A stretch of DNA of 24,544 bases, from contig CAMZKI010000132.1 in the NCBI GenBank assembly GCA_947311125.1, positions 1 through 24,544 of the forward strand. Reading direction: 5' to 3'. The translations under genes were made by a program, and so were the position numbers. This document shows positions 17,901 through 24,544 of this stretch, in pieces. The notes below the pieces were generated by a model. The model ran no database searches and was not told the origin of the DNA. It saw only the letters and a list, made by a program, of their open reading frames with translations. This stretch comes from an uncultured Chlorobiota bacterium (GTDB lineage: Bacteria; Bacteroidota; Bacteroidia; Bacteroidales; JAADGE01). How positions within the stretch are numbered: position 1 is the stretch's first letter; every line of letters begins with the position of its first letter.

Positions 17901-18262
17901 CTTATAATCCTTTACTTATTATCAGAGACGGAGAAATTTCCCGCATAAAGGCAGACAGAATGCCTATAGGTATTTATTTGAGAGAAAAAGAATCATTTAC
18001 AAATAATATTATTGATATTCAAAAAGGAGATTTGCTTTATATCTTTTCCGACGGATATGTAGACCAGTTCGGCGGCAAAAACGGCTCAAAAATACGTTCG
18101 GCAAATTTTAAAGAAATATTATTGGCAAATCATAAAAAATCTCTTGACGAACAAAAAGCCGCACTTGTGAAGTTTTTGGAAGAATGGATGAATCATACAG
18201 ATAATATCGGAAGAAAATTTAAGCAAGTTGATGATATCTTAGTAATCGGAATTGAAATATAA
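14924..18262 (+). CDS. Periplasmic propeller sensor with cytoplasmic SpoIIE/PP2C serine phosphatase domain
   Basis: One-protein transmembrane signalling device of 1112 residues. Order: signal peptide (about 1-21, MKKISGFLFIVFFFLNIAYS); a long periplasmic region with two-component-regulator propeller repeats (for example IWAIEQDNRGVMYFGSNYGL and later IWIGSEGGLFKF-like units); a Y_Y_Y domain just before the membrane; one membrane helix (about 779-801); a coiled coil (about 802-870); then a SpoIIE-type PP2C domain to the end. The phosphatase keeps its acidic metal-binding signatures RDIVSGDFYW (near 894), ADCTGHGVPGAFMS, DGMDIAV (near 972) and FSDGYVDQF (near 1042), so it should be active on phosphoserine/threonine, probably of an anti-anti-sigma-like protein. 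No histidine kinase or DNA-binding domain is present, unlike hybrid two-component systems with the same sensor. The frame is open to TTG at 14894, but ATG 14924 starts a clean signal peptide. Confidence 0.88.
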   Translation: MKKISGFLFIVFFFLNIAYSQVNKNGLPFIIKYSDKDYGEAGQIWAIEQDNRGVMYFGSNYGLKTYDGKNWKSYNIPHSTILRSMTTDKKGTVYYGAEGDFGVILNDERGQLNFHSLYLDKYSGDSIDFETVWKTLIAGDKIYFQTFNALFYTDLPLKFENDSLINEIKKIKPEVLFHLSFSVNNEFYIREWEKGLCKVVNGKLELIPGGEQFALLRVYVMLPFDEKHILIGTREKGFFLYDFTVKQNAIKPFHLENDQEIINSAIYNGVKLQDGNFAVGTIADGIFIFDKAGKFVNHFNDKTGLSKSYVLTMYQNEKNADAPLWFFQQDKGIYKIDLSSPFTYWDNTTGLEGIVNDIEYFEGKLYFAADNSLFYLNMNAVMPHFVRIYSENENIWNLYKFKIPGENKYKLMMGSFSGVYEVKDSAVSNIAEIRDVFSMYQSKKDSSVLFIGSAEGFAYTKLEKDKWQPFVKKENFNLQVKSIFENDKYIALGIVSQGVKLLNNFADENPCLLDSSQGLPMVGYDFFLKNIKDSTIIISGAGLYVIKDSTTVKPFSLFGKEYCNKENGVYTFFEGNDSYWMSVYSNDPQNLNHRLIRFTDKEKLIKDSIFAKKLPPKSTLCIYGDGSNVWIGSEGGLFKFDKTKHKNYKVAFNTIITKVTTSDDSILFYGNFFEEQGGTYATTLKQPEYFVPVLSFKNNKLFFEWAAPFFEKEEETEYSYRLLGESDEWSKWSKKTDTRFTNLYEGEYTFEVKARNIYNTESTVARYSFTVLPPWYRTIWAYIIFTIAGILFILLIIKLYTKKLKRENEKLEQIVKERTAEIRMQNEEITAQRDEIQAQKEQVEKAKEKIEKQQKSIMDSIHYASRIQEAVLPPDEYLDEILGEHFVLFKPRDIVSGDFYWATKRGNKTVIVAADCTGHGVPGAFMSMLGMSFLNEIVNKEGILQANVILNRLRENVKKSLRQTGKENEAKDGMDIAVCIIDKTEMKMQFAGAYNPLLIIRDGEISRIKADRMPIGIYLREKESFTNNIIDIQKGDLLYIFSDGYVDQFGGKNGSKIRSANFKEILLANHKKSLDEQKAALVKFLEEWMNHTDNIGRKFKQVDDILVIGIEI

Positions 18263-18283
18263 ATTATCGTAAAAATAATTCAG

Positions 18284-18308
18284 CCCCGGTTTTTTATCGG
18301 GGTTTTTT
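18284..18308 (+). terminator. Rho-independent terminator after the propeller-phosphatase gene
   Basis: The 5-bp stem CCCCG (18284-18288) / CGGGG (18298-18302) with a 9-nt AT-rich loop is followed directly by six T residues (18303-18308). It lies 21 bp after the stop codon and separates this gene from the TetR-family gene. Confidence 0.85.
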
Positions 18309-18314
18309 ATTTCT

Positions 18315-18347
18315 CCAAAATATTTTTAGACTTTTAGACCAAAATAT
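18315..18347. repeat. Nested short direct repeats just upstream of the TetR-family gene
   Basis: CCAAAATAT occurs at 18315-18323 and 18339-18347 (24 bp apart). Between them TTTTAGAC is repeated in tandem at 18324-18331 and 18332-18339. The block ends 9 bp before the ATG at 18357, where an autoregulatory site could lie. TetR proteins usually bind inverted repeats, so an operator role is uncertain. Confidence 0.4.
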
Positions 18348-18356
18348 ATAAATGAT

Positions 18357-18944
18357 ATGAAACTTACCCGAAAAAAGAAACTTGAAAGGAACAGAATAAT
18401 TAAAGCAGCCGGAAGCGTATTTAAAAAATACGGTTTCAGAAAAACAACAATGAACGATATTGCAAGCGTCTCAGGGAAAGCGAAAAGTTCTGTTTATTAC
18501 TACTTTAAATCTAAGGATGAAATTTATAATGCAGTTATCTTTGCTGAAGGAAAGCAGTACAGACAAAAAGTTTTAAATGCAATTAAAGAACTTAAAACTC
18601 CGGAAGAACGATTAAAAGCATACATTTTTATTCGCTTAAGAACAGATAAAGTTTATACAAATTTTTATTACGCAATGAACAGCTATACAGGAAAAAATAA
18701 CTTCATTAAACGGCTTAAGATTATTTATGATAAAGAAGAGTTCAGAATTTTCAGCAATATCCTTAATTACGGTGCAGAAAAAGGTTTTTTTGAAATTTAT
18801 GATATAAAATATGCAGCAGTAGGTATTGTTACAGCAATGCGGGGTATAGAATCAGTCCTTTTGCATCAACGCGAAAATACGGAAACAGAGGAAACTGTTG
18901 ATAATATCCTGCAAATTATCCTCTACGGAATCATAAAACGTTAA
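18357..18944 (+). CDS. TetR/AcrR-family transcriptional regulator
   Basis: This 195-residue protein has the standard TetR layout: an N-terminal helix-turn-helix (about residues 10-56, with YGFRKTTMNDIASVSGKAKSSVYYYFKSKDEI) and a helical C-terminal ligand-binding and dimerisation domain with no recognisable ligand signature. These proteins normally repress nearby genes until they bind a small molecule. The convergent acyltransferase and the SDR beyond it suggest a lipid-related ligand or target, but this is only context. The gene stands alone on its strand after a terminator, so it has its own promoter; no good Bacteroidota -7 box was found in the short upstream gap. Confidence 0.92.
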   Translation: MKLTRKKKLERNRIIKAAGSVFKKYGFRKTTMNDIASVSGKAKSSVYYYFKSKDEIYNAVIFAEGKQYRQKVLNAIKELKTPEERLKAYIFIRLRTDKVYTNFYYAMNSYTGKNNFIKRLKIIYDKEEFRIFSNILNYGAEKGFFEIYDIKYAAVGIVTAMRGIESVLLHQRENTETEETVDNILQIILYGIIKR

Positions 18945-18996
18945 ATGTTTTATATAAAAATCAAAATATTCAGTATTATTTTCTCAAATTATGAAA

Positions 18997-19806
18997 CTAA
19001 TATTCCCAGAAATCCCGTTTTTTGTTTAGCTCCTGCATCTCTCTCAATGTTTCTTTCGGGATATTTTCAAGGAAAGACGGATGCTGTTCTATCGCAAAAG
19101 AAATTTTCTCAACAATACCCTCAACACTTTCGTTTTCATAATCAATATCAAGAGGCTGTTTTATTACCATTGACTGTAAAATTCCGCGTTTTTTTATAAA
19201 AAGACCTTTCTTGTCAAAAGAACGCCTGAAACCGTCAATAACAACGGGGACAACAACAGGCTTATAGTTTTTTATTATATGAGCAGTTCCTTTTCTTATT
19301 GGCATCCATGGTTTTACGGTTCCTTGAGGAAATGAGATAACCCACCCGTCACGTAAAGCTTTTCCTATATTTTCTGTATCAGACGGATTAACCGGACGCT
19401 TGATCTCTTCCCCTTTTTCACGCCAGGTTCTGCGGACGGTAACAGCTCCGGCATAAGCAAAAATTCTGGGTAAAAGTCCTTTCCTCATTGTTTCCGTAGC
19501 AGCAACAAAATATACATTAAGTTTCGGTTTGCGTAAATACTTCAAAGGTCTTTTTATGTTATCTGTATTTCCCGTAAGGGAAGCATTAAAAACATGAAGC
19601 ATAGCCGCAACATCCGCAAAATATGTCTGGTGGTTGGAAACAAATAAAACCCCTTTGTCCGGTAAATTTCGTATAATTTCAGACCCCTCAATCTGTAATT
19701 TATTAAATTTTCCGTATCGCCTCCAAGAGACATATCCTAAAAACTTAATAAGAAAGCGTTTGATAAATAATGCCTGACCGAATATATTTTGTTTGTATAA
19801 AGCCAT
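18997..19806 (-). CDS. PlsC-like 1-acyl-glycerol-3-phosphate acyltransferase family protein
   Basis: This 269-residue protein resembles the PlsC/LPLAT acyltransferases that transfer fatty acyl groups to lysophospholipids or related acceptors at the membrane. Block I is NHQTYFAD (N58 to D65), giving H-X5-D rather than the textbook H-X4-D. Block III is FPQGT (159-163) in place of FPEGT. The segment around VVPVVIDGFRRSFD fits block IV. I recall the same NHQTYFAD and FPQGT forms in a Bacteroidota subfamily, so these are probably native variants, not damage. The acceptor lipid is unknown. It is convergent with the TetR gene (52 bp between stops) and divergent from the SDR gene. Confidence 0.8.
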   Translation of the reverse strand: MALYKQNIFGQALFIKRFLIKFLGYVSWRRYGKFNKLQIEGSEIIRNLPDKGVLFVSNHQTYFADVAAMLHVFNASLTGNTDNIKRPLKYLRKPKLNVYFVAATETMRKGLLPRIFAYAGAVTVRRTWREKGEEIKRPVNPSDTENIGKALRDGWVISFPQGTVKPWMPIRKGTAHIIKNYKPVVVPVVIDGFRRSFDKKGLFIKKRGILQSMVIKQPLDIDYENESVEGIVEKISFAIEQHPSFLENIPKETLREMQELNKKRDFWEY

Positions 19807-19835
19807 ACTGAAAAAACGGTTGCGAATTTACAATA

Positions 19836-19854
19836 ACTTAACAAATAATTAAGT
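19836..19854. repeat. Inverted repeat in the acyltransferase-SDR divergent spacer
   Basis: ACTTAA (19836-19841) and TTAAGT (19849-19854) form perfect 6-bp arms around 7 nt, 30 bp upstream of the acyltransferase start. This could be a regulator site; the arms are AT-rich and short, so chance is possible. Confidence 0.3.
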
Positions 19855-19890
19855 ATTTTAACGTTTTTTAAGAGAATTACCGGTTTTATT

Positions 19891-19921
19891 TTTGACGGTA
19901 ATGCTAAAAAACCTAACTTTG
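19891..19921 (+). promoter_or_regulatory. Bacteroidota consensus promoter of the SDR gene
   Basis: TTTG (19891-19894), 19 nt, then TAACTTTG (19914-19921) match the Bacteroidota -33/-7 consensus TTTG/TAnnTTTG exactly. The -7 box ends 19 nt before the ATG at 19941, which supports that start codon and implies a very short leader. Confidence 0.75.
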
Positions 19922-19940
19922 AAAAAACTTAAAAAAAGAT

Positions 19941-20840
19941 ATGCTTACAAAAGAGGAAAAATCTTTTTTCAGAAAATATAAAATCAAATTAAGAGGATAT
20001 CGCCGAAAAGAAGCGGTAATTAAAAAGAAGAATAAATTCAAAGATAAAATCGTTATAATTACGGGTGCATCTTCGGGAATAGGGAGGGCTTGTGCGTACG
20101 AATTTGCCGAAAACGGAGCTAAAATTGTATTGGCGGCAAGACGTAAAAAAGAACTTGATAAAGTTAAAAAAGAAATAATATCAAAAGGCGGAGATGCCCT
20201 TACGGTTGTTACCGATGTCAAGAAAATTGAAGATTGCAAAAACCTTATAGATCAAACGATAAAACACTATAAAAAAATAGACGTATTGATAAATAATGCA
20301 GGTATTTCTATGCGGGCATCTTTTGCCGAACTCGACCTGTCGGTAATTCACGAACTTATGGATACAAATTTTTTCGGTGCCGTTTACTGTGTTAAATTTG
20401 CCTTACCCCACCTTTTAAAAACAAAAGGTTCTGTTGTCGGCATATCGTCAATTGCGGGGTTGGCACCTTTGCCCGGCAGAACCGGATACAGTGCGTCTAA
20501 ATTTGCCCTTGACGGATTTTTAAATACTCTGCGTCTTGAAAATAAGAAAAAAGGACTTAACGTTTTGGTGGTTCACCCCGGGTTTACTTCATCTAATATA
20601 AGAAATACAGCCCTTGATAAAGACGGGAACCCTCAAAAAGAAACTCCGAGAGATGAAAGCAGAATGATGAGCGCCGAGCGTGTTGCCGAAATAATAGCAA
20701 AGGCAACATATAAACGCGAAAGAGATCTGGTGCTTACGAGCCAAGGTAAACTGGCTGCATGGCTGCATAGAAACTTCCCCGCATTTACCGACAGAATTAT
20801 TTTGAACGAAATGTCAAAAGAACCGGATTCTCCCGTATAA
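19941..20840 (+). CDS. Short-chain dehydrogenase/reductase (SDR family)
   Basis: NAD(P)-dependent oxidoreductase of the classical SDR family, 299 residues. The Rossmann cofactor motif TGASSGIG comes at about residues 40-47, followed by NNAGIS. The catalytic set is Ser in GISSIAG and Tyr-x3-Lys in GYSASK. The AARRKKEL stretch after the second strand, with basic residues, suggests NADP(H) preference. The substrate cannot be read from the sequence. A basic N-terminal extension of about 35 residues precedes the Rossmann fold and is unusual for the family, but the exact promoter match upstream supports the start used. Divergence from a PlsC-like gene hints at lipid metabolism. Confidence 0.88.
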   Translation: MLTKEEKSFFRKYKIKLRGYRRKEAVIKKKNKFKDKIVIITGASSGIGRACAYEFAENGAKIVLAARRKKELDKVKKEIISKGGDALTVVTDVKKIEDCKNLIDQTIKHYKKIDVLINNAGISMRASFAELDLSVIHELMDTNFFGAVYCVKFALPHLLKTKGSVVGISSIAGLAPLPGRTGYSASKFALDGFLNTLRLENKKKGLNVLVVHPGFTSSNIRNTALDKDGNPQKETPRDESRMMSAERVAEIIAKATYKRERDLVLTSQGKLAAWLHRNFPAFTDRIILNEMSKEPDSPV

Positions 20841-20945
20841 ATTCAGCAGATTACTTTTAAAACGGTATATTAAATGAAGTGTGCTTTGTTGAATAAAAGA
20901 CAGAGCATATTTTTCACAGTTTTATACTAACAAAATAAATTTAAT

Positions 20946-20953
20946 TACTTTTG
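20946..20953 (+). promoter_or_regulatory. Promoter -7 element of the adenosylhomocysteinase gene
   Basis: TACTTTTG is an exact match to the TAnnTTTG -7 consensus, 41 nt before the ATG at 20995. No clear TTTG or TTG lies at the -33 distance, so only this half is supported. The leader shows no structure resembling a SAH or SAM riboswitch. Confidence 0.5.
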
Positions 20954-20994
20954 CAGGTCTTAATATTTTTTTACAAAATTAAAAAACATAACAA

Positions 20995-22389
20995 ATGGAC
21001 TATAAAGTTAAAGATATAAAATTAGCCGACTTCGGAAGGAAAGAAATTGCTTTGGCGGAACATGAAATGCCCGGCTTAATCGCCCTAAGAAAAAAATACG
21101 GAGAAAGCAAGCCCTTAAAAGGAGCAAGAATAACTGGGTCTTTGCATATGACCGTTCAAACAGCCGTTTTAATTGAAACCTTGGTTGAACTGGGAGCCGA
21201 TGTCCGTTGGGCAAGTTGTAATATCTTTTCAACACAGGACCATGCGGCGGCAGCAATAGCGGCTGCAGGTATTCCCGTTTTTGCATGGAAGGGAGAAACT
21301 CTTGAAGAATATTGGTGGTGTACCGAACAAGCACTTACATTTCCGGGCGGCAATGCCCCTGATTTAATTGTTGATGACGGCGGTGATGCAACTCTTATGG
21401 TGCTTAAAGGGTATGAAGCCGAAAATGACCCTTCTGTTTTAGACGTAAATGTTGAAGCCGAAGATGAGGCAGAACTGTTCAAAATTTTAAAAGCCGGACT
21501 GAATAAAAATCCGCAAAAATGGCATAAAGCAGCAAAATCAATTAAAGGTGTTTCGGAAGAAACGACAACAGGCGTTCACAGATTATATCAATTACACGAA
21601 GAAGGTAAATTATTATTTCCTGCCATTAACGTAAATGATTCTGTTACAAAATCAAAATTTGATAATACATACGGTTGCAGAGAATCATTGCCCGACGGGA
21701 TAAAAAGAGCCACCGATATTATGCTTGCCGGAAAAAAAGTTGTTGTTCTCGGATACGGAGATGTAGGTAAAGGTTCCGCAAAATCATTTATAGGATACGG
21801 CTCAAGAGTAACCGTTACAGAAATTGACCCTATTTGTGCTTTACAGGCAGCAATGGAGGGTTTTGCCGTTAAAACTATTGAAGATATGCTTTCAGAGGGT
21901 GATATTTTTGTTACAACTACGGGAAATAAAGACGTTATCACCATTGAACATATGGAAAAAATGAAAGATAAAGCAATTATTTGTAACATCGGTCATTTTG
22001 ATAATGAAATTCAAGTTGATAAACTTATGAATTATCCGGGAATAAAGCGCATAAACATAAAACCGCAAGTTGATCAATTTGTTTTCCCCGATGGTCATTC
22101 CGTAATTCTTCTTTCGGAAGGACGTTTGGTAAATCTCGGAAATGCTACCGGACATCCGTCTTTTGTAATGAGCAATTCGTTTACCAATCAGACTTTAGCC
22201 CAATTAGAGCTTTGGCAGAATGATTACAAAACAGGCGTTTACAGGTTGCCGAAACACCTTGACGAAGAAGTTGCAAGATTGCACCTTGAGCACATAGGTG
22301 TTAGACTTACCAAACTTACAAAAGAGCAATCTGAATATATAGGGGTTCCGATTGAGGGTCCTTATAAACCTGACCATTACAGATATTAA
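20995..22389 (+). CDS. ahcY: S-adenosyl-L-homocysteine hydrolase (adenosylhomocysteinase)
   Basis: Cytoplasmic NAD-dependent enzyme that splits S-adenosylhomocysteine into adenosine and homocysteine, removing the inhibitory product of SAM-dependent methylation (RsmH upstream is one such user). The 464 residues fit the bacterial long form (about 465-475). Visible are GSLHMTVQTAVLIETL, WASCNIFSTQDHAAAA, the NAD-binding loop GYGDVGKGSAKSF (from G253), NIGHFDNEI, NLGNATGHPSFVMSNSFTNQ, and a C-terminus ending in YKPDHYRY. It stands alone, with its own promoter element and a strong terminator. Confidence 0.97.
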   Translation: MDYKVKDIKLADFGRKEIALAEHEMPGLIALRKKYGESKPLKGARITGSLHMTVQTAVLIETLVELGADVRWASCNIFSTQDHAAAAIAAAGIPVFAWKGETLEEYWWCTEQALTFPGGNAPDLIVDDGGDATLMVLKGYEAENDPSVLDVNVEAEDEAELFKILKAGLNKNPQKWHKAAKSIKGVSEETTTGVHRLYQLHEEGKLLFPAINVNDSVTKSKFDNTYGCRESLPDGIKRATDIMLAGKKVVVLGYGDVGKGSAKSFIGYGSRVTVTEIDPICALQAAMEGFAVKTIEDMLSEGDIFVTTTGNKDVITIEHMEKMKDKAIICNIGHFDNEIQVDKLMNYPGIKRINIKPQVDQFVFPDGHSVILLSEGRLVNLGNATGHPSFVMSNSFTNQTLAQLELWQNDYKTGVYRLPKHLDEEVARLHLEHIGVRLTKLTKEQSEYIGVPIEGPYKPDHYRY

Positions 22390-22395
22390 AAACAC

Positions 22396-22432
22396 AAAAA
22401 AAGAAGAGGGTGAAAAATCCTCTTCTTTTTTT
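22396..22432. terminator. Bidirectional terminator between the convergent ahcY and SpoIIE phosphatase genes
   Basis: Perfect 14-base inverted repeat: seven A plus GAAGAGG (22396-22409), a 9-nt loop, then CCTCTTC plus seven T (22419-22432). The T tract serves ahcY on the plus strand and the A tract serves the facing gene whose stop is at 22455. Confidence 0.9.
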
Positions 22433-22454
22433 ACTGACTTTTATCGGTCGTAAA

Positions 22455-24544
22455 TTACCACTTGTCAGAGAATCTTATTCCCCAAATGGTTATATCATCA
22501 CGCTGTTCTTCCTCTCCCTGATATTTTTCAAGAGTCTCTTCTATTAATCTTTTTTGTTCTTTAAGCGGCAGGTTTTTAATATTTTTTAAAAGTTCTATAA
22601 ACCTCGGCGTTCCGAAACGCTTTCTTTCAGAGTTGTTTTGGTCTATAATACCGTCGGTTGCAAGCCACATTATATCATCTTTATAAAGATAAAAGTCTTT
22701 GTCGGAAAACATAATATTACCTCTTTTTTGCTTTGTTCCTCCGATTGAGCGTCTTTCGGAAGAAAGAATTGTTATATCATTATCTTTGTTTGAAAAATAA
22801 TATAAATCAGACTTTGCTCCGGAATAGGTAATATGGTAAGAATCACCGTCTTTTTCAATAACACATACAGCCATATCCATACCGTCATTATTATCGGTTG
22901 TTTCCTGTCTTAGGGCTGTTTTAACTTTTTGGTCAAGTGTTTCAAGAATATCTTTAGGGCTGGTAATGTTCTGCTGTAAAACTATTTCGCTTAACAAGCG
23001 ACTTCCTATCATTGACATGAATGCTCCCGGCACACCGTGACCGGTACAGTCAACTGAAGCTAAGAATATTTTTTCCGGCTTTCCGTCTTTTCCCGGTTTT
23101 TCGGCAAACCAATAGAAATCACCGGATACTACGTCCCTGGGTTTAAATATAATAAACGAGTCAAAATATTTTTCTAAATCCTGAGGCAAAGGGAGGATTG
23201 CCTGTTGGATATTTTTAGCATAGTTAATACTTGATGTAATTAATTCGTTTTGTTGCTCAATTTGTTCTTTTTGCTTACGTATTTCAATCTCGGATTTTTT
23301 CTCTGTTGTTATATCAGTATCAATAGAAATCAGCTTTACAACTTCATTGTTTTCGTCTAATATAGGTGTAATTGTTGTTTGAACCCAAATTTCTTTACCG
23401 GTTCTTGTTCTGTTAAGATTTTGATATGAACCGGTTTGTTTTGTTTCAATAATATTATTTATCAGATTTCTAATTTCAGGATTGTTACTGGCTCCTACAA
23501 TGTTGTCGTCTAATTCATTCCTCAAAAGCTGAAGGGTATAGCCGTACATTCTTGTAAAACCGGCATTTACCCACAAAAAATTTCCTTTAACGTCCATAAT
23601 GGTTACGGCATTATCCGTTTCGCTGGCAACAATTGACAATTTTTCAAGTTCAGTATTGACTGACTCTAACTGTTTTGCCTGATTCTGAATTTCGTCTTTT
23701 TGACTGTTTATTGCTACGTATTGTTCACTTAGCTGTTTGTTAATTTTTTGCTTGTTGATATAACCGTTTACAATTATTATCCCCAGAAACAAGAAAATAA
23801 CCAAAGCCGCAACGGCAAAGTATATAATATTTTTCTGAGTAGCTACTGTTTTTTCTGTTTTGCCCAGTTGTTCGTCAATTTTACGGATTTCCTCTTGCTT
23901 TGCTCTTAACTCTATACTCGCCTTGTTCATAGAGTCTCTTTGAAGCTCTGCTAACTGTCTTTGTCTTTCAATATTTTTTGAAAGCTCTTCTAATATCGTA
24001 AGATTTTTTTTAAGGTTTTCTCTCTGGCTTTCAATTTCTTGAGTCATAGAATCAAGCCTCATATTTTGCTCTTGTAATTCCCCCTCTTTTGCGGATATTA
24101 AATTTTCCTTACTTGCTATACTGTCTCTTTGAGCTTTAATTCTGGCTTCTTGCTCTTGCAGTAGTCGCTCTTTTTCGGCAATTTCTTTTTTCTTTTCTTC
24201 CAGAGCTTTTTGCTCAGCTAAAAGTTTTCTGTTAGTTTCGGCATAAATTTTTTGAAGAACCTCACGGTTTCCTCCGATTTTAAGAAGCTGTCTTGATAGT
24301 TGAATATGGTTCTGTTCTGCTAATCTTACGTTGAGTTCAAACGGTTTTGCTCCTTTTTTTTCTTGTTTCAGAAAGTTAATGATACTGTATTCAGGCTGCT
24401 TTGACCGGTCAGACATAATCAGAACGTTTTTACCTTTTAAATTTTGATAAACAAAGCCCAGATAAGCATTTTCATTTCTGAAACAAGAAAAAAAAGGAGC
24501 AAAACCGTTTGAACTCAACGTAAGATTAGCAGAACAGAACCATA
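22455..24544 (-). CDS. Membrane sensor with YfiR-like region, coiled coil, PAS domain and SpoIIE/PP2C phosphatase (5' end cut by window edge)
   Basis: The frame is open to the right edge, so about 695 codons are visible and the true start lies outside. TTG at 24518 falls inside what looks like a conserved domain and is not a convincing start. The first 70 or so residues (GKNVLIMSDRSKQPEYSIINF, then FELNVRLAEQNHIQLSRQLLKIGG) resemble the C-terminal half of YfiR/DUF4154 periplasmic domains. Then come a long Glu/Gln/Lys coiled coil, one membrane helix (bases about 23830-23755), a second coil, a PAS domain (about 23630-23300) and a SpoIIE-type PP2C domain. The last keeps RDVVSGDFYW, VDCTGHGVPGAFMS, DGMDMAV and LATDGIIDQ, so it should be active. 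The predicted role is dephosphorylating a partner-switch protein in response to periplasmic and PAS-sensed signals. No partner gene is visible. Confidence 0.85.
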   Translation of the reverse strand, partial: WFCSANLTLSSNGFAPFFSCFRNENAYLGFVYQNLKGKNVLIMSDRSKQPEYSIINFLKQEKKGAKPFELNVRLAEQNHIQLSRQLLKIGGNREVLQKIYAETNRKLLAEQKALEEKKKEIAEKERLLQEQEARIKAQRDSIASKENLISAKEGELQEQNMRLDSMTQEIESQRENLKKNLTILEELSKNIERQRQLAELQRDSMNKASIELRAKQEEIRKIDEQLGKTEKTVATQKNIIYFAVAALVIFLFLGIIIVNGYINKQKINKQLSEQYVAINSQKDEIQNQAKQLESVNTELEKLSIVASETDNAVTIMDVKGNFLWVNAGFTRMYGYTLQLLRNELDDNIVGASNNPEIRNLINNIIETKQTGSYQNLNRTRTGKEIWVQTTITPILDENNEVVKLISIDTDITTEKKSEIEIRKQKEQIEQQNELITSSINYAKNIQQAILPLPQDLEKYFDSFIIFKPRDVVSGDFYWFAEKPGKDGKPEKIFLASVDCTGHGVPGAFMSMIGSRLLSEIVLQQNITSPKDILETLDQKVKTALRQETTDNNDGMDMAVCVIEKDGDSYHITYSGAKSDLYYFSNKDNDITILSSERRSIGGTKQKRGNIMFSDKDFYLYKDDIMWLATDGIIDQNNSERKRFGTPRFIELLKNIKNLPLKEQKRLIEETLEKYQGEEEQRDDITIWGIRFSDKW

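Noticed and set aside
18945..18996. Terminator between the convergent TetR and acyltransferase genes
   Set aside because: The 52-bp gap shows no convincing stem-loop.
20841..20994. SAH or SAM riboswitch upstream of ahcY
   Set aside because: The leader is short, AT-rich and lacks paired GC-rich helices; only a -7 promoter element is evident.
24520..24543. Short ATG frame at the right edge (MVLFC then stop) as a start for the last gene
   Set aside because: It is out of frame with the phosphatase and stops after five codons.

Overview
The window reads as chromosomal DNA of a low-GC member of the Bacteroidota. This rests on the gene order of its division/cell-wall (dcw) cluster, the long insertion in MraY, an outer-membrane beta-barrel family typical of that phylum, several upstream regions matching the Bacteroidota promoter (TTTG or TTG at -33, about 19 nt, TAnnTTTG at -7), and the absence of clear Shine-Dalgarno sequences. 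No mobile element, CRISPR array, tRNA or rRNA is visible.

Region 1 (1-11514, all minus strand) is a tightly packed dcw operon read from right to left: mraZ, rsmH, ftsL-like, ftsI (with a PASTA domain), murE, mraY, murD, ftsW, murG, murC. murC starts at GTG and runs off the left edge with only its C-terminal tip missing. Junctions are 2-16 bp or overlapping, so one transcript is likely. murF is absent from the cluster. The products make lipid II (MurC, MurD, MurE, MraY, MurG) and use it at the septum (FtsW, FtsI, FtsL). Upstream of mraZ is a Bacteroidota-type promoter overlapped by four GTG triplets spaced exactly 10 bp, a good candidate MraZ operator.

Region 2 (11515-14729) starts with a 338-bp divergent intergenic region. 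It is followed by an ECF sigma factor, an overlapping single-pass membrane protein that is probably its anti-sigma factor, and a secreted coiled-coil plus beta-barrel outer-membrane protein. An ECF-like promoter (TGTAAC, 16 nt, CGTCTT) precedes the sigma gene. A related sequence with the same 9-mer and spacing precedes the next gene.

Region 3 (14924-18262) is one large sensor protein: signal peptide, periplasmic propeller, Y_Y_Y domain, membrane segment, coiled coil and cytoplasmic SpoIIE/PP2C phosphatase. A strong terminator follows.

Region 4 (18357-22389) holds a TetR-family regulator, a PlsC-like acyltransferase (minus), a short-chain dehydrogenase with a near-perfect Bacteroidota promoter, and S-adenosylhomocysteine hydrolase ending in a bidirectional terminator.

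Region 5 (22455-24544, minus) is a second SpoIIE phosphatase, with a YfiR-like remnant, long coiled coil, membrane segment and PAS domain. It is cut by the right edge. Most of the window is well-known biology. The parts most worth following are the phased MraZ operator candidate and the possible regulatory link from the ECF sigma factor to the propeller-phosphatase.
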